Shown here: positions 19,146 through 29,393 of the stretch, piece by piece
Layout: the number at the start of each line of letters is the position of its first letter
How positions within the stretch are numbered: the stretch's first letter is position 1
Source: Candidatus Cryptobacteroides faecipullorum
GTDB taxonomy: Bacteria > Bacteroidota > Bacteroidia > Bacteroidales > UBA932
Assembly: GCA_017694885.1 (NCBI GenBank)
Contig: JADIMH010000022.1
Location: forward strand, 1-64,000
Reading direction: 5' to 3'
Length of the DNA: 64,000 nt
Notes under the pieces: model-generated
Told to the model about the DNA's origin: nothing
Database searches by the model: none
Seen by the model: only the letters and a program-made list of their open reading frames with translations
Position numbers and translations under genes: made by a program

Positions 19146-20444
19146 TGTCCCATTAAGGGACCGCTAACAGTTAATAATTATTTAATTTTTAGTTAATAAC
19201 AAAGGTTTTTCATATACACGACTTGAATCGTAACTTTGGGCTGACCAATTGATCTGTCTGCCTATGTTCACAGGAAAAACCATATTTGCTCAACTTATGT
19301 CGCCAAAACCCCGTAGAGACTCCAACGCAAGCGTCGCCAGATACAAGGGTGACTATTGTTCCAGGAATCTGTCCTGCTACGATCAGCTTCTCGTGATGTG
19401 TCTTGCGCAATACGCGTCTAAAAACAGCCTTCGAGATATTGAAGCAAGCCTGATTGCAGTTGAGCATAAGCTGTATCATAGCAGCATCAGCTATGCTGTT
19501 CCAATAAACACTCTTGCAAAAGCAAACGAGCAAAGGGACTGGCGAATATATCGAAACTTTGGGCAAGCTCTCATTAAATGAGTCCGTCCCCTGTATGCAG
19601 AAGACCCGTTCAGACTTGACATTGACAACATGGTTTATGCCTTCGATAGCAGTACCATAAGTCTTTGTTTGAAACTCTGTCCATGTGCAAAGTTCAGGAC
19701 AACTAAAGCTGGTATAAAGATGCATCCTCTCTTGGATCTTAGAGGCAATCTTCCTGTCTATATCCACCTTACAGACGCCTCTGTGCATAATGCCAAGGGT
19801 CTTAACCCTCTCTGTGTTGAAATGGGAGCCATCTATCTTTTGGACAAAGGTTATGTCGATTTCTTCAGACTCTTTAACCATATCCACAAGAACAGAGCAT
19901 TCTTCGTAACTAAGGCGAAAGACAACATGCTGTACGAAGTTGTAGAATCCAAAGGATGTGATTCCGAAGCTGGTATAATCAGCGATGACGTCACCAAACT
20001 GACATGAGTCAAGCCCTCCAAGTGCTATCCCGAGACTCTCAGAATGGTCACTTATGAAGACTTTGCTACAGTTAAGGTTTATCGTTTCCTTACCAACCAT
20101 TTGGGATACGAGGCCCTGACAATCGCAGAACTTAACAGAGAGTGCTGGAACGTCGAACTGTTCTTCTAATGGATAAAGCAACATCTTCATATTAAGTCAT
20201 TCTATGGCACCTCGGAGAATGGCGTCTATACTCAAATCTGGATTGCAGTATGCTCGTTCCTTATTCTGGCTCTTGCCAAGAAAAAGTTGCGGATAGAGCA
20301 ATCGATGTATACAATTTCTCAAACGTTAGGCATTTTGCTATTTGAAAAAGTGCTTATAAATCAATTGTTTAACGAAACATGACAATGCCGTTTCAACTGA
20401 CGATTATCCTAACTTGTTCAATATGATTTATTTTAAACGGGACA
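19146..20444 (+). mobile_element. Degenerate IS4-family insertion sequence
   Basis: Transposase remnants flanked by candidate ends TGTCCCATTAA (19146) and TTAAACGGGACA (to 20444), inverted with respect to each other. Confidence 0.75.
19264..20382 (+). pseudogene. IS4-family transposase with three in-frame stop codons
   Basis: MFTGKTIFAQLMS...CYDQLLVMCLAQYASKNSLRDIEASL...YAFDSSTISLCL...LLDKGYVDFFRL...KTKLT*VKPSKCYPETLRMV...AELNRECWNVELFF*WIKQHLHIKSFYGTSENGVYTQIWIAV; all pieces are in one frame. Confidence 0.85.
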
Positions 20445-20487
20445 GCAACGATGTTTGGGATAAGTTATCATTTTACAATAATCCATC

Positions 20488-21609
20488 CTACTTTACAATC
20501 CCCTTCTCCAGGTACTCGGCCAGATTCATTTTCCTGACATCCGAGGCGGCATTGTCCGCAGCGACTTTTGCCATGTCGTGCTTGACCATAAGCTCAACGA
20601 GCTGCTCGAAGGTGGTGGTCTGAGGATTCCAGCCGAGTTTGGCCTTGGCTTTGGTCGGATCGCCCCAGAGGTTGACGACGTCGGTCGGGCGGTAGAAGTC
20701 TTCGGAAACGGCGACGACGGTGCGGCCGACAAGGTCGGAGTTAGCTGTGCCGGAAACGGAGACTACTATACCCTTCTCGTTGATGCCTTCGCCTTCCCAG
20801 CGGAGCTCGATGCCGGCGTGGTGGAAGGCCAGGGTGGCGAATTCGCGGACGGTGTGCTGGACGCCGGTGGCGATCACAAAGTCCTCAGGCTTGTCGTGCT
20901 GGAGTATGAGCCACATACACTCCACATAGTCCTTGGCATAGCCCCAGTCACGGAGAGAGTCGAGGTTGCCGAGGTAGAGGCAGTCCTGCTTGTCTTGGGC
21001 GATGCGTGCTGCAGCGAGGGTGATCTTGCGGGTCACGAAGGTCTCGCCACGGCGCTCGCTCTCGTGGTTGAAGAGAATGCCGGAGCAGCAGAACATATCG
21101 TAGGCCTCGCGATACTCCTTGACAATCCAGAAGCCGTAGAGCTTGGCCACTGCGTATGGTGAATATGGGTGGAATGGAGTGTTCTCATTCTGAGGTACTT
21201 CTTCTACCTTGCCGTAAAGCTCAGAGGTGGATGCCTGATAAATCTTGCAGGTTTTCTCAAGGTGATTGGTCCTGACGGCCTCGAGTATCCTGAGGACACC
21301 CACTGCATCAACGTCTGCTGTGAACTCAGGGGCGTCGAATGATACCTGGACGTGAGACTGGGCAGCGAGGTTGTAGATTTCCGTTGGCTGAACCTTGCCG
21401 ACGAGCTTGACGAGGGACATGGAGTCTGTCATATCTGCATAATGCAGGTGGAAGTTCGGCTGACCTTCGAGGTGGGCAATGCGCTCGCGGTAGTCAACGG
21501 ATGAGCGGCGTATGATGCCATGAACTTCATATCCTTTCTCGAGGAGGAATTCCGAGAGGTAGCTGCCGTCCTGTCCTGTGACACCGGTGATAAGGGCTAT
21601 ATTCTTCAT
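20488..21609 (-). CDS. gmd: GDP-mannose 4,6-dehydratase
   Basis: [33 protein letters not shown]; YxxxK region [10 protein letters not shown]. Confidence 0.96.
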   Translation of the reverse strand: MKNIALITGVTGQDGSYLSEFLLEKGYEVHGIIRRSSVDYRERIAHLEGQPNFHLHYADMTDSMSLVKLVGKVQPTEIYNLAAQSHVQVSFDAPEFTADVDAVGVLRILEAVRTNHLEKTCKIYQASTSELYGKVEEVPQNENTPFHPYSPYAVAKLYGFWIVKEYREAYDMFCCSGILFNHESERRGETFVTRKITLAAARIAQDKQDCLYLGNLDSLRDWGYAKDYVECMWLILQHDKPEDFVIATGVQHTVREFATLAFHHAGIELRWEGEGINEKGIVVSVSGTANSDLVGRTVVAVSEDFYRPTDVVNLWGDPTKAKAKLGWNPQTTTFEQLVELMVKHDMAKVAADNAASDVRKMNLAEYLEKGIVK

Positions 21610-21652
21610 AATGATTCTTTTATTTCAAATTAAGGTTAATAATCGGTTAGTA

Positions 21653-22858
21653 TTATGCTAAACTTTCTTTGTACCAGTCGAAGAGTTTCTGGACTCCGTC
21701 CTCAATTTCGACCTTGTGTGTCCAGCCGAGGGAGTGGAGCTTGCTGACGTCGATGAGCTTGCGCATCGTGCCGTCCGGCTTGCTGGCGTCGAACTCGACT
21801 GTTCCTGTGAAGCCGACCGCCTTGACTACCAGCTCTGAAAGTTCCCTGATGGTCAGTTCCTTGCCTGTACCGACGTTGATATGGCAGTTGCGGATCTCGC
21901 CAAGGGAAGGTATGGCTCCGCCGCGGCCTGTGCTGTGGTTGCGATCAACCACGCCGTCGGCCTTAACCCCATAGTGTACGGATGAGTATTTCTCAATGCC
22001 GATGATGTCCTTAAAATCGACGTTCAGCAGGACGTGAACAGATGCGTCGGCCATATCCTCGCTCCAGAGGAACTCCCTCAATGGTGTACCGGTTCCCCAA
22101 AGTGAGACGCGGTTGTCGGAGATTCCGTAGAATGCGAGCACTTTTAGTATTGTCGCCTCGTCGGAGTTCCCGTCAATGACGTAGCGGACTGTCTCCCCAT
22201 TCTCCTTGATGTTCGCTCCTACCGGTCTGATGCTCAGATCCTTGCGTATCGCAGTCCAATTGCCGTCATTGATGAGTTTGGCAAGATAGACCTTGCGCAT
22301 CATAGCCGGCATGACATGGGAGTTCTCCAGGTGAAAGTTGTCGTTCGGGCCGTAGAGGTTGGTCGGCATCACGGCTATGTAGTTGGTGCCGTACTGGAGG
22401 TTGTAGCTCTCGCACATCTTCAGGCCTGCAATCTTTGCTATGGCATATTCCTCATTGGTGTACTCCAGAGGTGAGGTCAGCAGGCAGTCCTCTTTCATAG
22501 GCTGCGGCGCGTTCTTAGGATAGATGCAGGTGGAGCCCAGGAAGAGGAGTTTCTTGACTCCGTGGGCGTAGGCCTCGCTGATGACATTGCACTGGATCTT
22601 CATATTCATCATTATGAAGTCAGCGCGGTAGAGGCTGTTTGCCATGATTCCGCCCACAAATGCGGCAGCGAGCACAACGGCATCGGGCTGCTCCTCGTCG
22701 AAGAACTTCTTCACCGCATACTGGTCGGTGAGGTCGAGCTCCTTGTGGCTGCGGCCTACGAGGTTCTCGTAGCCACGGCTCTTGAGGTTGTTCCAGATGG
22801 CGGAACCTACCAGACCGTTGTGACCGGCAATGTAAATCTTACTGTCTTTACTTAACAT
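21653..22858 (-). CDS. fcl: GDP-L-fucose synthase
   Basis: IYIAGHNGLVGSAIWNNLKSRG...LLFLGSTCIYPKNAPQPMKEDCLLTSPLEYTNEEYAIAKIAGLKMCE. Confidence 0.95.
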   Translation of the reverse strand: MLSKDSKIYIAGHNGLVGSAIWNNLKSRGYENLVGRSHKELDLTDQYAVKKFFDEEQPDAVVLAAAFVGGIMANSLYRADFIMMNMKIQCNVISEAYAHGVKKLLFLGSTCIYPKNAPQPMKEDCLLTSPLEYTNEEYAIAKIAGLKMCESYNLQYGTNYIAVMPTNLYGPNDNFHLENSHVMPAMMRKVYLAKLINDGNWTAIRKDLSIRPVGANIKENGETVRYVIDGNSDEATILKVLAFYGISDNRVSLWGTGTPLREFLWSEDMADASVHVLLNVDFKDIIGIEKYSSVHYGVKADGVVDRNHSTGRGGAIPSLGEIRNCHINVGTGKELTIRELSELVVKAVGFTGTVEFDASKPDGTMRKLIDVSKLHSLGWTHKVEIEDGVQKLFDWYKESLA

Positions 22859-22879
22859 TTTGATATTTGTTGTACTGAT

Positions 22880-24112
22880 TTATTGTCTTCTTATATGTAT
22901 TTCAATCGCTTCCTCCCTTTCCTCTGCAAAGGCCTTAGCATCCTTTACCACGAGAACGAGATAGCCGCCACCGCCTGCGCCGGGCATTTTCCAAGCAAGG
23001 ACTTCCGGCAGGGCGGAGTATCTGTCTATATATGGCTGCACGCTTGCCTCCTTGCACAGTTCGCCGTTTATAGATGGATTAACCATTCCCGGGAACATTG
23101 CCGTCTGAGCATTGAATGAGGCGAGATAGGCGGCTGCAAAGCCCTCCAAGTCGTGGCGGAGTATGGCTTCCCAGCAGTCGTCAGCCGCTTTTGCCAAGGC
23201 GCATACCTTCGCTTCGTTGATGGCCTTGCCTTCGACGACACTGCAGCCCGGGCGGCGCGGCTCCATAGGAATCATCACCAGATGTTCCTCCAGGAAGCGG
23301 AGCGTCATTTCATCTACCGTATTTTCAATCTTTGAAGGCCAGAAATTCTTGTCGTAATAGTGGCGGGCAAGTCCCGGCACGCATATTCCAATTGAGTCCT
23401 GCGCCCCGGAGATGTGGTCGTCCTCCCTTTCAGGATTGTTCTCGAAGCAGAAAACCAGGCGGGCAAGCATCTCAGGGTCCATCTTCGGGAGCTTGACTGG
23501 CCATATCTTCTGAATCATCTTCCTGGTGCTGGTGGACAGTCCGCAGCGGTCCCTTACCTCGAAGGTCGGCTCTATGGAAATGGTGATTGCCCATCCGGGG
23601 TGGTAGCAGCTGACATACGGCTGGTCTATCCAGGTGCCGGCAAGGTCGAGGCGGGTAGGTATGCCTTCATACGCAGCAACTGCTGAGTCGTCCTTTCCGA
23701 GAGCCGCCTTCAGCGAGGAGGAACTCCTTGCCTGAAGACCCTCGTGCGGGGTGCGCTCCAATTCGACGTATTGTATGCCTCTTTCTTCGCAGATACGACG
23801 CTTTTCGTCGCTGCCGCCTTCCGCATTGACGACGAATATGTCCGGCTTCACTATATCCAGTGTCGGAACGTAGTCGATGACTCCGCGTCCGGCGTTTATG
23901 TAGGCGTCCTTCACATATTTGATGCTCTTGACCATGAAGAGGCGCTCCTCCTGCGGAAACATCGGCTTGCGGTGCTTGTATTCGAGGTAGGTCTCGTCAG
24001 ATCCTATTCCTACATACAGGTCTCCGTAGTGGGAGGCCTGAATGAAGAATTCTATGTGGCCGCTGTGCAACAGGTCGTAGCAGCCGCTGACAAATACTTT
24101 CTTGTTAGGCAT
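22880..24112 (-). CDS. Fused nucleotidyltransferase (cytidylyltransferase-like, HxGH) and GHMP-kinase-like protein; candidate fucose/sugar activation enzyme
   Basis: N-term VFVSGCYDLLHSGHIEFF...YVGIGSDET; C-term PTRLDLAGTWIDQP, RRPGCSVVEGKAIN, WKMPGAGGGGYLVLVV (GHMP motifs); gene order with gmd, fcl, fucP, mutarotase. Confidence 0.8.
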   Translation of the reverse strand: MPNKKVFVSGCYDLLHSGHIEFFIQASHYGDLYVGIGSDETYLEYKHRKPMFPQEERLFMVKSIKYVKDAYINAGRGVIDYVPTLDIVKPDIFVVNAEGGSDEKRRICEERGIQYVELERTPHEGLQARSSSSLKAALGKDDSAVAAYEGIPTRLDLAGTWIDQPYVSCYHPGWAITISIEPTFEVRDRCGLSTSTRKMIQKIWPVKLPKMDPEMLARLVFCFENNPEREDDHISGAQDSIGICVPGLARHYYDKNFWPSKIENTVDEMTLRFLEEHLVMIPMEPRRPGCSVVEGKAINEAKVCALAKAADDCWEAILRHDLEGFAAAYLASFNAQTAMFPGMVNPSINGELCKEASVQPYIDRYSALPEVLAWKMPGAGGGGYLVLVVKDAKAFAEEREEAIEIHIRRQ

Positions 24113-25319
24113 ATATGCGTCTATTAGTCTTCACCGCGTAGGCGGCGAAGAGGGTAACCACTACAAAGCAGATTGCGGGTATGATGTAACTCATATATAT
24201 CGAGCTGTTGTCGGATACCAGCCCTTGGAGAGGTGTGAGCAGCGCTCCTCCGAGTATGGCCATAATCAGTCCGCTGGCACCGAGCTTAGCGTCGTCAGGG
24301 TGTTCCGACTGGGCTACTCCTCCGAGGGAGAGGCCGTAGATGGTAGGGAACATCAGGCTCATGAAGAAACTGATGAGCACAAGGGCCACTATAAGCAGCC
24401 ATCCGCTTCCGGCTCCCAATACTACCACTGCTGTCATAAGCGTGGAGAGCACTCCTCCGGCAAGCAGGAGCTTTGCCGGGCTGACCCATTTCATCAGCCA
24501 GGTGTAGATGAACCTCGACAGGCAGAAGCCGATTATCGTTATCAGATAGATGGTGCTGGCCTGGGCTTCGAGCACACCCAGTTCCTGCATCACTATTCTT
24601 ATGGTGAAGCTCCAGACTCCAATCTGCGCACCTACATAGAAGAACTGGGCCACCACTCCGTAGCGGTAGAGCCTGTTCCTGAAGAGACGTCCGAAGGAGG
24701 CAAGGATTCCGCTCCTGTTCCCGGAGTCCCGTCCCGCCGGCATCTTTACGAAGAGTATTGCCACGAGAATGGCAATGAGCACGAGGCCGAGCGAGGCGTA
24801 GGTGCCGCTGACGGAGTAAAGACTTATATCCTTGAGTATGAAATACTTGCTCATAAGGATTCCGATGATGGAACCTATCGGATTGAAGCTCTGGGCTATG
24901 TTTAGGCGTCTGGTAGCCGTCTCCGGAGAGCCCATACTGAGTATGTACGGGTTGGCTGTGGTCTCGAGCACGCTGCAGCCTCCGGCCATTATGTATATAG
25001 CAACAAGATAGAATCCGTAACTGGCTGCGTAGGCTGCCGGAAGGAAAAGTATCGCCCCTGCCGCATAGAGCAGCAGTCCGAGTATGATTCCGGACTTGAA
25101 GCTGTGACGGCTTATGAATATTGCAGCCGGCAGCGCGAAGCAGAAGTAGCTTCCGTAGAAGGCGAACTGGATGAGGCTAGTCTGGGCATCGCTCATATCC
25201 ATTATCCGCTTGAAGGCTGCCAGCAGGGTGTCCGTCATGTTGTTGGCCAGGCCCAAAAGCAAAAAGAGCGAGGTGACCAGCGCAAACGGCAGCAGGTATT
25301 TTTTCTCCAGTGCTTTCAT
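24105..25319 (-). CDS. fucP: FucP-like L-fucose:H+ symporter (MFS)
   Basis: FALVTSLFLLLGLANNMTDTLLAAFKRIMDMSDAQTSLIQFAFYGSYFCFALPAA is a FucP signature. Confidence 0.9.
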   Translation of the reverse strand: MKALEKKYLLPFALVTSLFLLLGLANNMTDTLLAAFKRIMDMSDAQTSLIQFAFYGSYFCFALPAAIFISRHSFKSGIILGLLLYAAGAILFLPAAYAASYGFYLVAIYIMAGGCSVLETTANPYILSMGSPETATRRLNIAQSFNPIGSIIGILMSKYFILKDISLYSVSGTYASLGLVLIAILVAILFVKMPAGRDSGNRSGILASFGRLFRNRLYRYGVVAQFFYVGAQIGVWSFTIRIVMQELGVLEAQASTIYLITIIGFCLSRFIYTWLMKWVSPAKLLLAGGVLSTLMTAVVVLGAGSGWLLIVALVLISFFMSLMFPTIYGLSLGGVAQSEHPDDAKLGASGLIMAILGGALLTPLQGLVSDNSSIYMSYIIPAICFVVVTLFAAYAVKTNRRIYA

Positions 25320-25651
25320 TTCTCTGAATCGAATATCTTGGTCATCAGTTGCCATTTCTCAGTCGATTTCGCCTCGGGCGAGCAGCCCTGGAAACGGCTG
25401 ACGTAAGCTTCCCACTCGGCCTGTCCCGGAAGGGTGGCGAGTCTCGCCATATCCCTTTCCCAGTCGAAGTCGTCCACTGTGTCCACTATCATGAACAGAT
25501 TGCGGCCCTTGGCGTAAATCTCCATCGAGAGTATGCCCACCTCGTGCTGGCCTTCTATAATCTCCGGCCATACGTGGGAATGAACTTCGATGTATTTCTC
25601 AACCAGCTGAGGGTCGTTGTTCAGGGTAAGTGTCTGACAGTAGCGCTTCAT
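25316..25651 (-). CDS. L-rhamnose/L-fucose mutarotase (RhaM/DUF718 family)
   Basis: YIEVHSHVWPEIIEGQHEVGILSMEIYAKGRNLFMIVD. Confidence 0.88.
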   Translation of the reverse strand: MKRYCQTLTLNNDPQLVEKYIEVHSHVWPEIIEGQHEVGILSMEIYAKGRNLFMIVDTVDDFDWERDMARLATLPGQAEWEAYVSRFQGCSPEAKSTEKWQLMTKIFDSEK

Positions 25652-25654
25652 ATA

Positions 25655-27004
25655 CTATTCACTCCAATTCCACTGCGACCTCTCTATATCCTCCTCCACC
25701 AGAGGATTACCGGTCTGCACCTCGATGAAGGTGAGGGTGGTGAGGGCCTTGAGGGCGTGATGATGGTTTACCGGGATTACCAGAGTGTCTCCGGCATTCA
25801 CTTTTCTTTCCACCCCGTCCAGGACGAAGATACCTTCGCCCTCCACGATGGTCCATGCTTCGGACCTGTGGCGGTGCACCTGGTAGGAGATGTTCTTTCC
25901 CGCATTGATGGTGATGCTCTTGGTCAGTGAGTGCCTGCCATCGGCATAGGTCGTGTCGTCGATGACCCTGTAGGAGCCCCAGCGTCTCTCCTCATACATA
26001 GGCCTCGGAGTGAGGTTGTCAACGGCCTTCTTGATGTCCTCGGAGTATTTCTTCCTGCAGACGATGATTCCGTCCGGGCTGGCTGCGATGACCGTATCCT
26101 CCATACCATCAACATAAATCGGATACTGGAGTTCATTGATGACGTGGGTATTAGTGCATCGCGGACCCATCACGGCGTTGCCTATAACAGGCCTGCGGAG
26201 CTCGTCTGTAAGGGTGTTCCAGGTACCGAGGTCCTTCCACTGCCCAGTGTAAGGCACCACGGCAACGGACTGCGCCTTCTCCGCCACCTCGTAGTCGAAG
26301 GAAATCTTCGGGAACTCGCAGTATCTGGCTCTGGTATCCTCAAATGAATCCGATTTGATGTATTTCCTCACGATATCCATCATATAACCGAGCCGGAATG
26401 CGAACACTCCGCCGTTCCACAGGGCCCCTATCGAGAGCAGCTGCTTCGCACGCTCAACATTCGGCTTCTCGGTGAACTGACGAACTATCATCGAGCCCTC
26501 CGCATTCCTGCTGGCTGTCTCAGGAACCACATAACCGTACTTCTCGCTCGGATATGTCGGGGTGATACCCATCAATACAAGGTCTGCCACATTCCTTTCA
26601 ACGCACACGGCCATCTTGCCAATAGTCTCGAAATACCCGGCCTCCGTAAACGGATCACAAGGCATTATGACCACTACCTCGTCGTCAGGGCAGTTCTTTG
26701 CCAGTTTCAGATAGCTGGCTGCCAGGGCAATAGCGGGGAAGGTATCCCTTCGCTCCGGTTCTGTCACAACTGAAACGCTTTCCCCCAACTGATTTATGAT
26801 GATGTCCAGCTGACTTGCATTTGTGGCAAGTGTAATGTTGTCAGTCAGTTCAGCTTCCCGCACCTGACGCACTACGCGCTGTACCATAGATTCCATACTC
26901 CCGTCTTCTTTATCAAGAAGGGGAAGGAACTGCTTGCTGCGGGCATTATTGGATAATGGCCACAGTCTTTTGCCGCTTCCTCCAGAAAGTAGTACTATTT
27001 GCAT
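25655..27004 (-). CDS. manC: Mannose-1-phosphate guanylyltransferase (ManC/type II PMI-GMP family)
   Basis: LLSGGSGKRLWPLSNNARSKQFLPLL; C-terminal cupin SYQVHRHRSEAWTIVEGEG. Confidence 0.92.
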   Translation of the reverse strand: MQIVLLSGGSGKRLWPLSNNARSKQFLPLLDKEDGSMESMVQRVVRQVREAELTDNITLATNASQLDIIINQLGESVSVVTEPERRDTFPAIALAASYLKLAKNCPDDEVVVIMPCDPFTEAGYFETIGKMAVCVERNVADLVLMGITPTYPSEKYGYVVPETASRNAEGSMIVRQFTEKPNVERAKQLLSIGALWNGGVFAFRLGYMMDIVRKYIKSDSFEDTRARYCEFPKISFDYEVAEKAQSVAVVPYTGQWKDLGTWNTLTDELRRPVIGNAVMGPRCTNTHVINELQYPIYVDGMEDTVIAASPDGIIVCRKKYSEDIKKAVDNLTPRPMYEERRWGSYRVIDDTTYADGRHSLTKSITINAGKNISYQVHRHRSEAWTIVEGEGIFVLDGVERKVNAGDTLVIPVNHHHALKALTTLTFIEVQTGNPLVEEDIERSQWNWSE

Positions 27005-27030
27005 GTTTCCTAAAATGTCTATTTGATTGT

Positions 27031-27441
27031 TCAGTTACAATAATTCTCATCAGGGTCCTCGTCCCCTAGATAATACATGACTATATCATCATGCCAGGCT
27101 CTATACTCATCCCTGTCGATAGTGTCTATCTTTATCAGACGGTAATCAGGTGTCTTCTTCGAAAAGGAAAAAGCAGGATGGCCAAACTCAATCTCCGCAT
27201 AATGAACACTGCACATTATAACCGGGAATGGGTAGTTCTTCATATTCAGAACGGTGATAGGCAACGAATCCTTGAATATCCTTGACAAGGCATAAGCTGA
27301 TCTCTCAAATGCTACCCAATGTTCTCCGATTGCATACAGATGAATCCTGTTCCATCCCGACATCTCCTCATTCAGAATTGTCATGATATGGTTCGTGATC
27401 AACTCATTCAATGTCTGAAAGTTCGTTTTAGTCTCAGTCAT
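27031..27441 (-). CDS. Hypothetical protein, 136 aa
   Basis: Intact ORF in operon context; no family recognised. Confidence 0.65.
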   Translation of the reverse strand: MTETKTNFQTLNELITNHIMTILNEEMSGWNRIHLYAIGEHWVAFERSAYALSRIFKDSLPITVLNMKNYPFPVIMCSVHYAEIEFGHPAFSFSKKTPDYRLIKIDTIDRDEYRAWHDDIVMYYLGDEDPDENYCN

Positions 27442-27453
27442 CGGCAGTACTTC

Positions 27454-29382
27454 TTATGATTCCTTCATATCAAGAGCTTCATACTTGCTCTGGCGGCTCC
27501 TGTACTCCGGAACTATCTCCTTCATTACCTTGACTATCGCCATGTCGTCGAAAGTTTCAGAGACAGTCATAAGCCTTTCCTCATTGGCAAGGGCCGTTGC
27601 GTAGTCGTATTCCCGGACCTGAGCTACCATGATCAAAGGATTGGAAGTAGGGAGAGTGGTTTCCTTATCGTTAAGGACTTCTTCGTACAGTTTCTCTCCG
27701 TCACGAAGGCCAGTGAACTTTATCTCTACGTCCTTCGCTCCTGAAAGGGCTATCATCCTTTTCGCCAGATCATAGATCTTTACCGGCTGCCCCATATCGA
27801 AAACGAAGATCTCGCCTCCTTTGCCCATAGTTCCCGCTTCCAGCACCAACCTGCATGCCTCCGGTATAAGCATGAAGTACCGGACTATATCGGGATGCGT
27901 GACCGTTATAGGTCCTCCCTCTCTTATCTGCTCCTTGAAAATAGGTATGACACTGCCGTTGGATCCCAAGACATTCCCGAAACGGGTGGTCACGAACTGC
28001 GTGACTCCTTTCACCTTGCCTTCACGTATCGCCTGGTTCAGGCTCTGGCAGTAAATCTCGCAGATACGCTTGCTGCAGCCCATGACATTGGTCGGATTGA
28101 CGGCCTTGTCAGTCGATATCATGACGAATTTCCCGGTACCGTACTTAACAGCCAGATCAGCGACTACACGGGTACCGTAGATATTGTTCTGGACGGCTAT
28201 GGCAGGATCATCCTCCATCATAGGCACATGCTTGTATGCCGCCGCATGGAAAATATATTCAGGACGGTAGAACGAGAAGATTTTGTCCATATGTCCGGCA
28301 TTGGTGATGCTGGTAACTATCGTCTCGTTCTTTACAGTAGAATAGTCCCTTTTCATCATCAGTCTTATGTCGTGCATAGGAGTCTCGGCCTGGTCGATGA
28401 GGATCATCTCCGCCGGATTGAACTTGGCTACCTGACGGACTATCTCCGAACCGATGGAGCCGGCCGCACCAGTAATCAATATTCTCTTGCCGCTCAGCTG
28501 CTTTCCTATGGCTTCCATATCTACCTCTATCTTGTCTCTCGGAAGCAGGTCTTCGATATCGACTTCGTGGAGCTGGCGGTGGGAGACATCAGTCTTTCCG
28601 TCCCATTCCTCTCCGTTGGTCATCATCATTATTTTGATATCTTCGCTGATGAACGCATCCACCATTTCGGAGTTGGCCCTGAACAGGTCGGTCTTTAACG
28701 GTGACACCAACAGGATCTTGACCCCTTCTTTCTTCAGTTTCTTAGCTATTCCTTTCCCGTTCAGATAGACAGGTTTGCCCATCAGATAGGCGCCCTTCAT
28801 TTCCTTTCCGTCCGAAATAAATGCATGGAGGGAATATTTCTTGTCCTTTACGGCAAGGATACTTTTCGCTATGCTTATTCCTCCGGCCTTGGTGCCGTAG
28901 ATGGCGACAGACTGTGCATTGTCGGTATGGAACGAGTCGAAAAGACGTTTGACCACTACCCTCTCGAGCCATAGCAGTAGCGTGCATATGAAAAACATTA
29001 TCAGCACTGCAGACAAATCCGGGAAAAGGACGGCCCGCTGCTCCGGCCATATGGCATTCACGGCCAGACCGAGAAAATAGTCGATCGCGGCACCGAACAG
29101 GACTGCAGTTGCGACCCTCTGCAAGTCGATGAACGAAGAATATCTGACGATACCGGAATACGTATGCAGCAGTCTGAAAGCGACAATGAACGGAATCAGT
29201 CCCAAAAGAAGACCGTAGGTCATCTGCCAGAAATTGCCTGCAAAGGCATCGCCGCCCATCTCCAAATAATATCCGAGGTACCCCGAAATGCACACCAAGG
29301 CACAGTCAAACACTAAGATGCACCAGTAAGGAAGCGCCTTCTTTGAAAAATACCACCCGGAAAGTTTCTGCAATAAATCCAT
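27454..29382 (-). CDS. Membrane-anchored nucleotide-sugar 4,6-dehydratase/epimerase (CapD/WbpM-like)
   Basis: N-term TM helices; KRILITGAAGSIGSEIVRQV; FVMISTDKAVNPTNVMGCSKRICE. Confidence 0.93.
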   Translation of the reverse strand: MDLLQKLSGWYFSKKALPYWCILVFDCALVCISGYLGYYLEMGGDAFAGNFWQMTYGLLLGLIPFIVAFRLLHTYSGIVRYSSFIDLQRVATAVLFGAAIDYFLGLAVNAIWPEQRAVLFPDLSAVLIMFFICTLLLWLERVVVKRLFDSFHTDNAQSVAIYGTKAGGISIAKSILAVKDKKYSLHAFISDGKEMKGAYLMGKPVYLNGKGIAKKLKKEGVKILLVSPLKTDLFRANSEMVDAFISEDIKIMMMTNGEEWDGKTDVSHRQLHEVDIEDLLPRDKIEVDMEAIGKQLSGKRILITGAAGSIGSEIVRQVAKFNPAEMILIDQAETPMHDIRLMMKRDYSTVKNETIVTSITNAGHMDKIFSFYRPEYIFHAAAYKHVPMMEDDPAIAVQNNIYGTRVVADLAVKYGTGKFVMISTDKAVNPTNVMGCSKRICEIYCQSLNQAIREGKVKGVTQFVTTRFGNVLGSNGSVIPIFKEQIREGGPITVTHPDIVRYFMLIPEACRLVLEAGTMGKGGEIFVFDMGQPVKIYDLAKRMIALSGAKDVEIKFTGLRDGEKLYEEVLNDKETTLPTSNPLIMVAQVREYDYATALANEERLMTVSETFDDMAIVKVMKEIVPEYRSRQSKYEALDMKES

Positions 29383-29393
29383 CAGTCAATGTT

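Noticed and set aside
19579-20175. TGA codons inside the transposase as evidence of UGA recoding
   Set aside because: Other confident genes in the window end normally at TGA and the same transposase also contains an in-frame TAA; pseudogenisation is simpler.
24102-24905. 267-aa plus-strand ORF opposite fucP (also 30391-31668 opposite ugd)
   Set aside because: Antisense to strong FucP and Ugd reading frames; composition (H/E/R-rich) is that of a reverse-complement frame.
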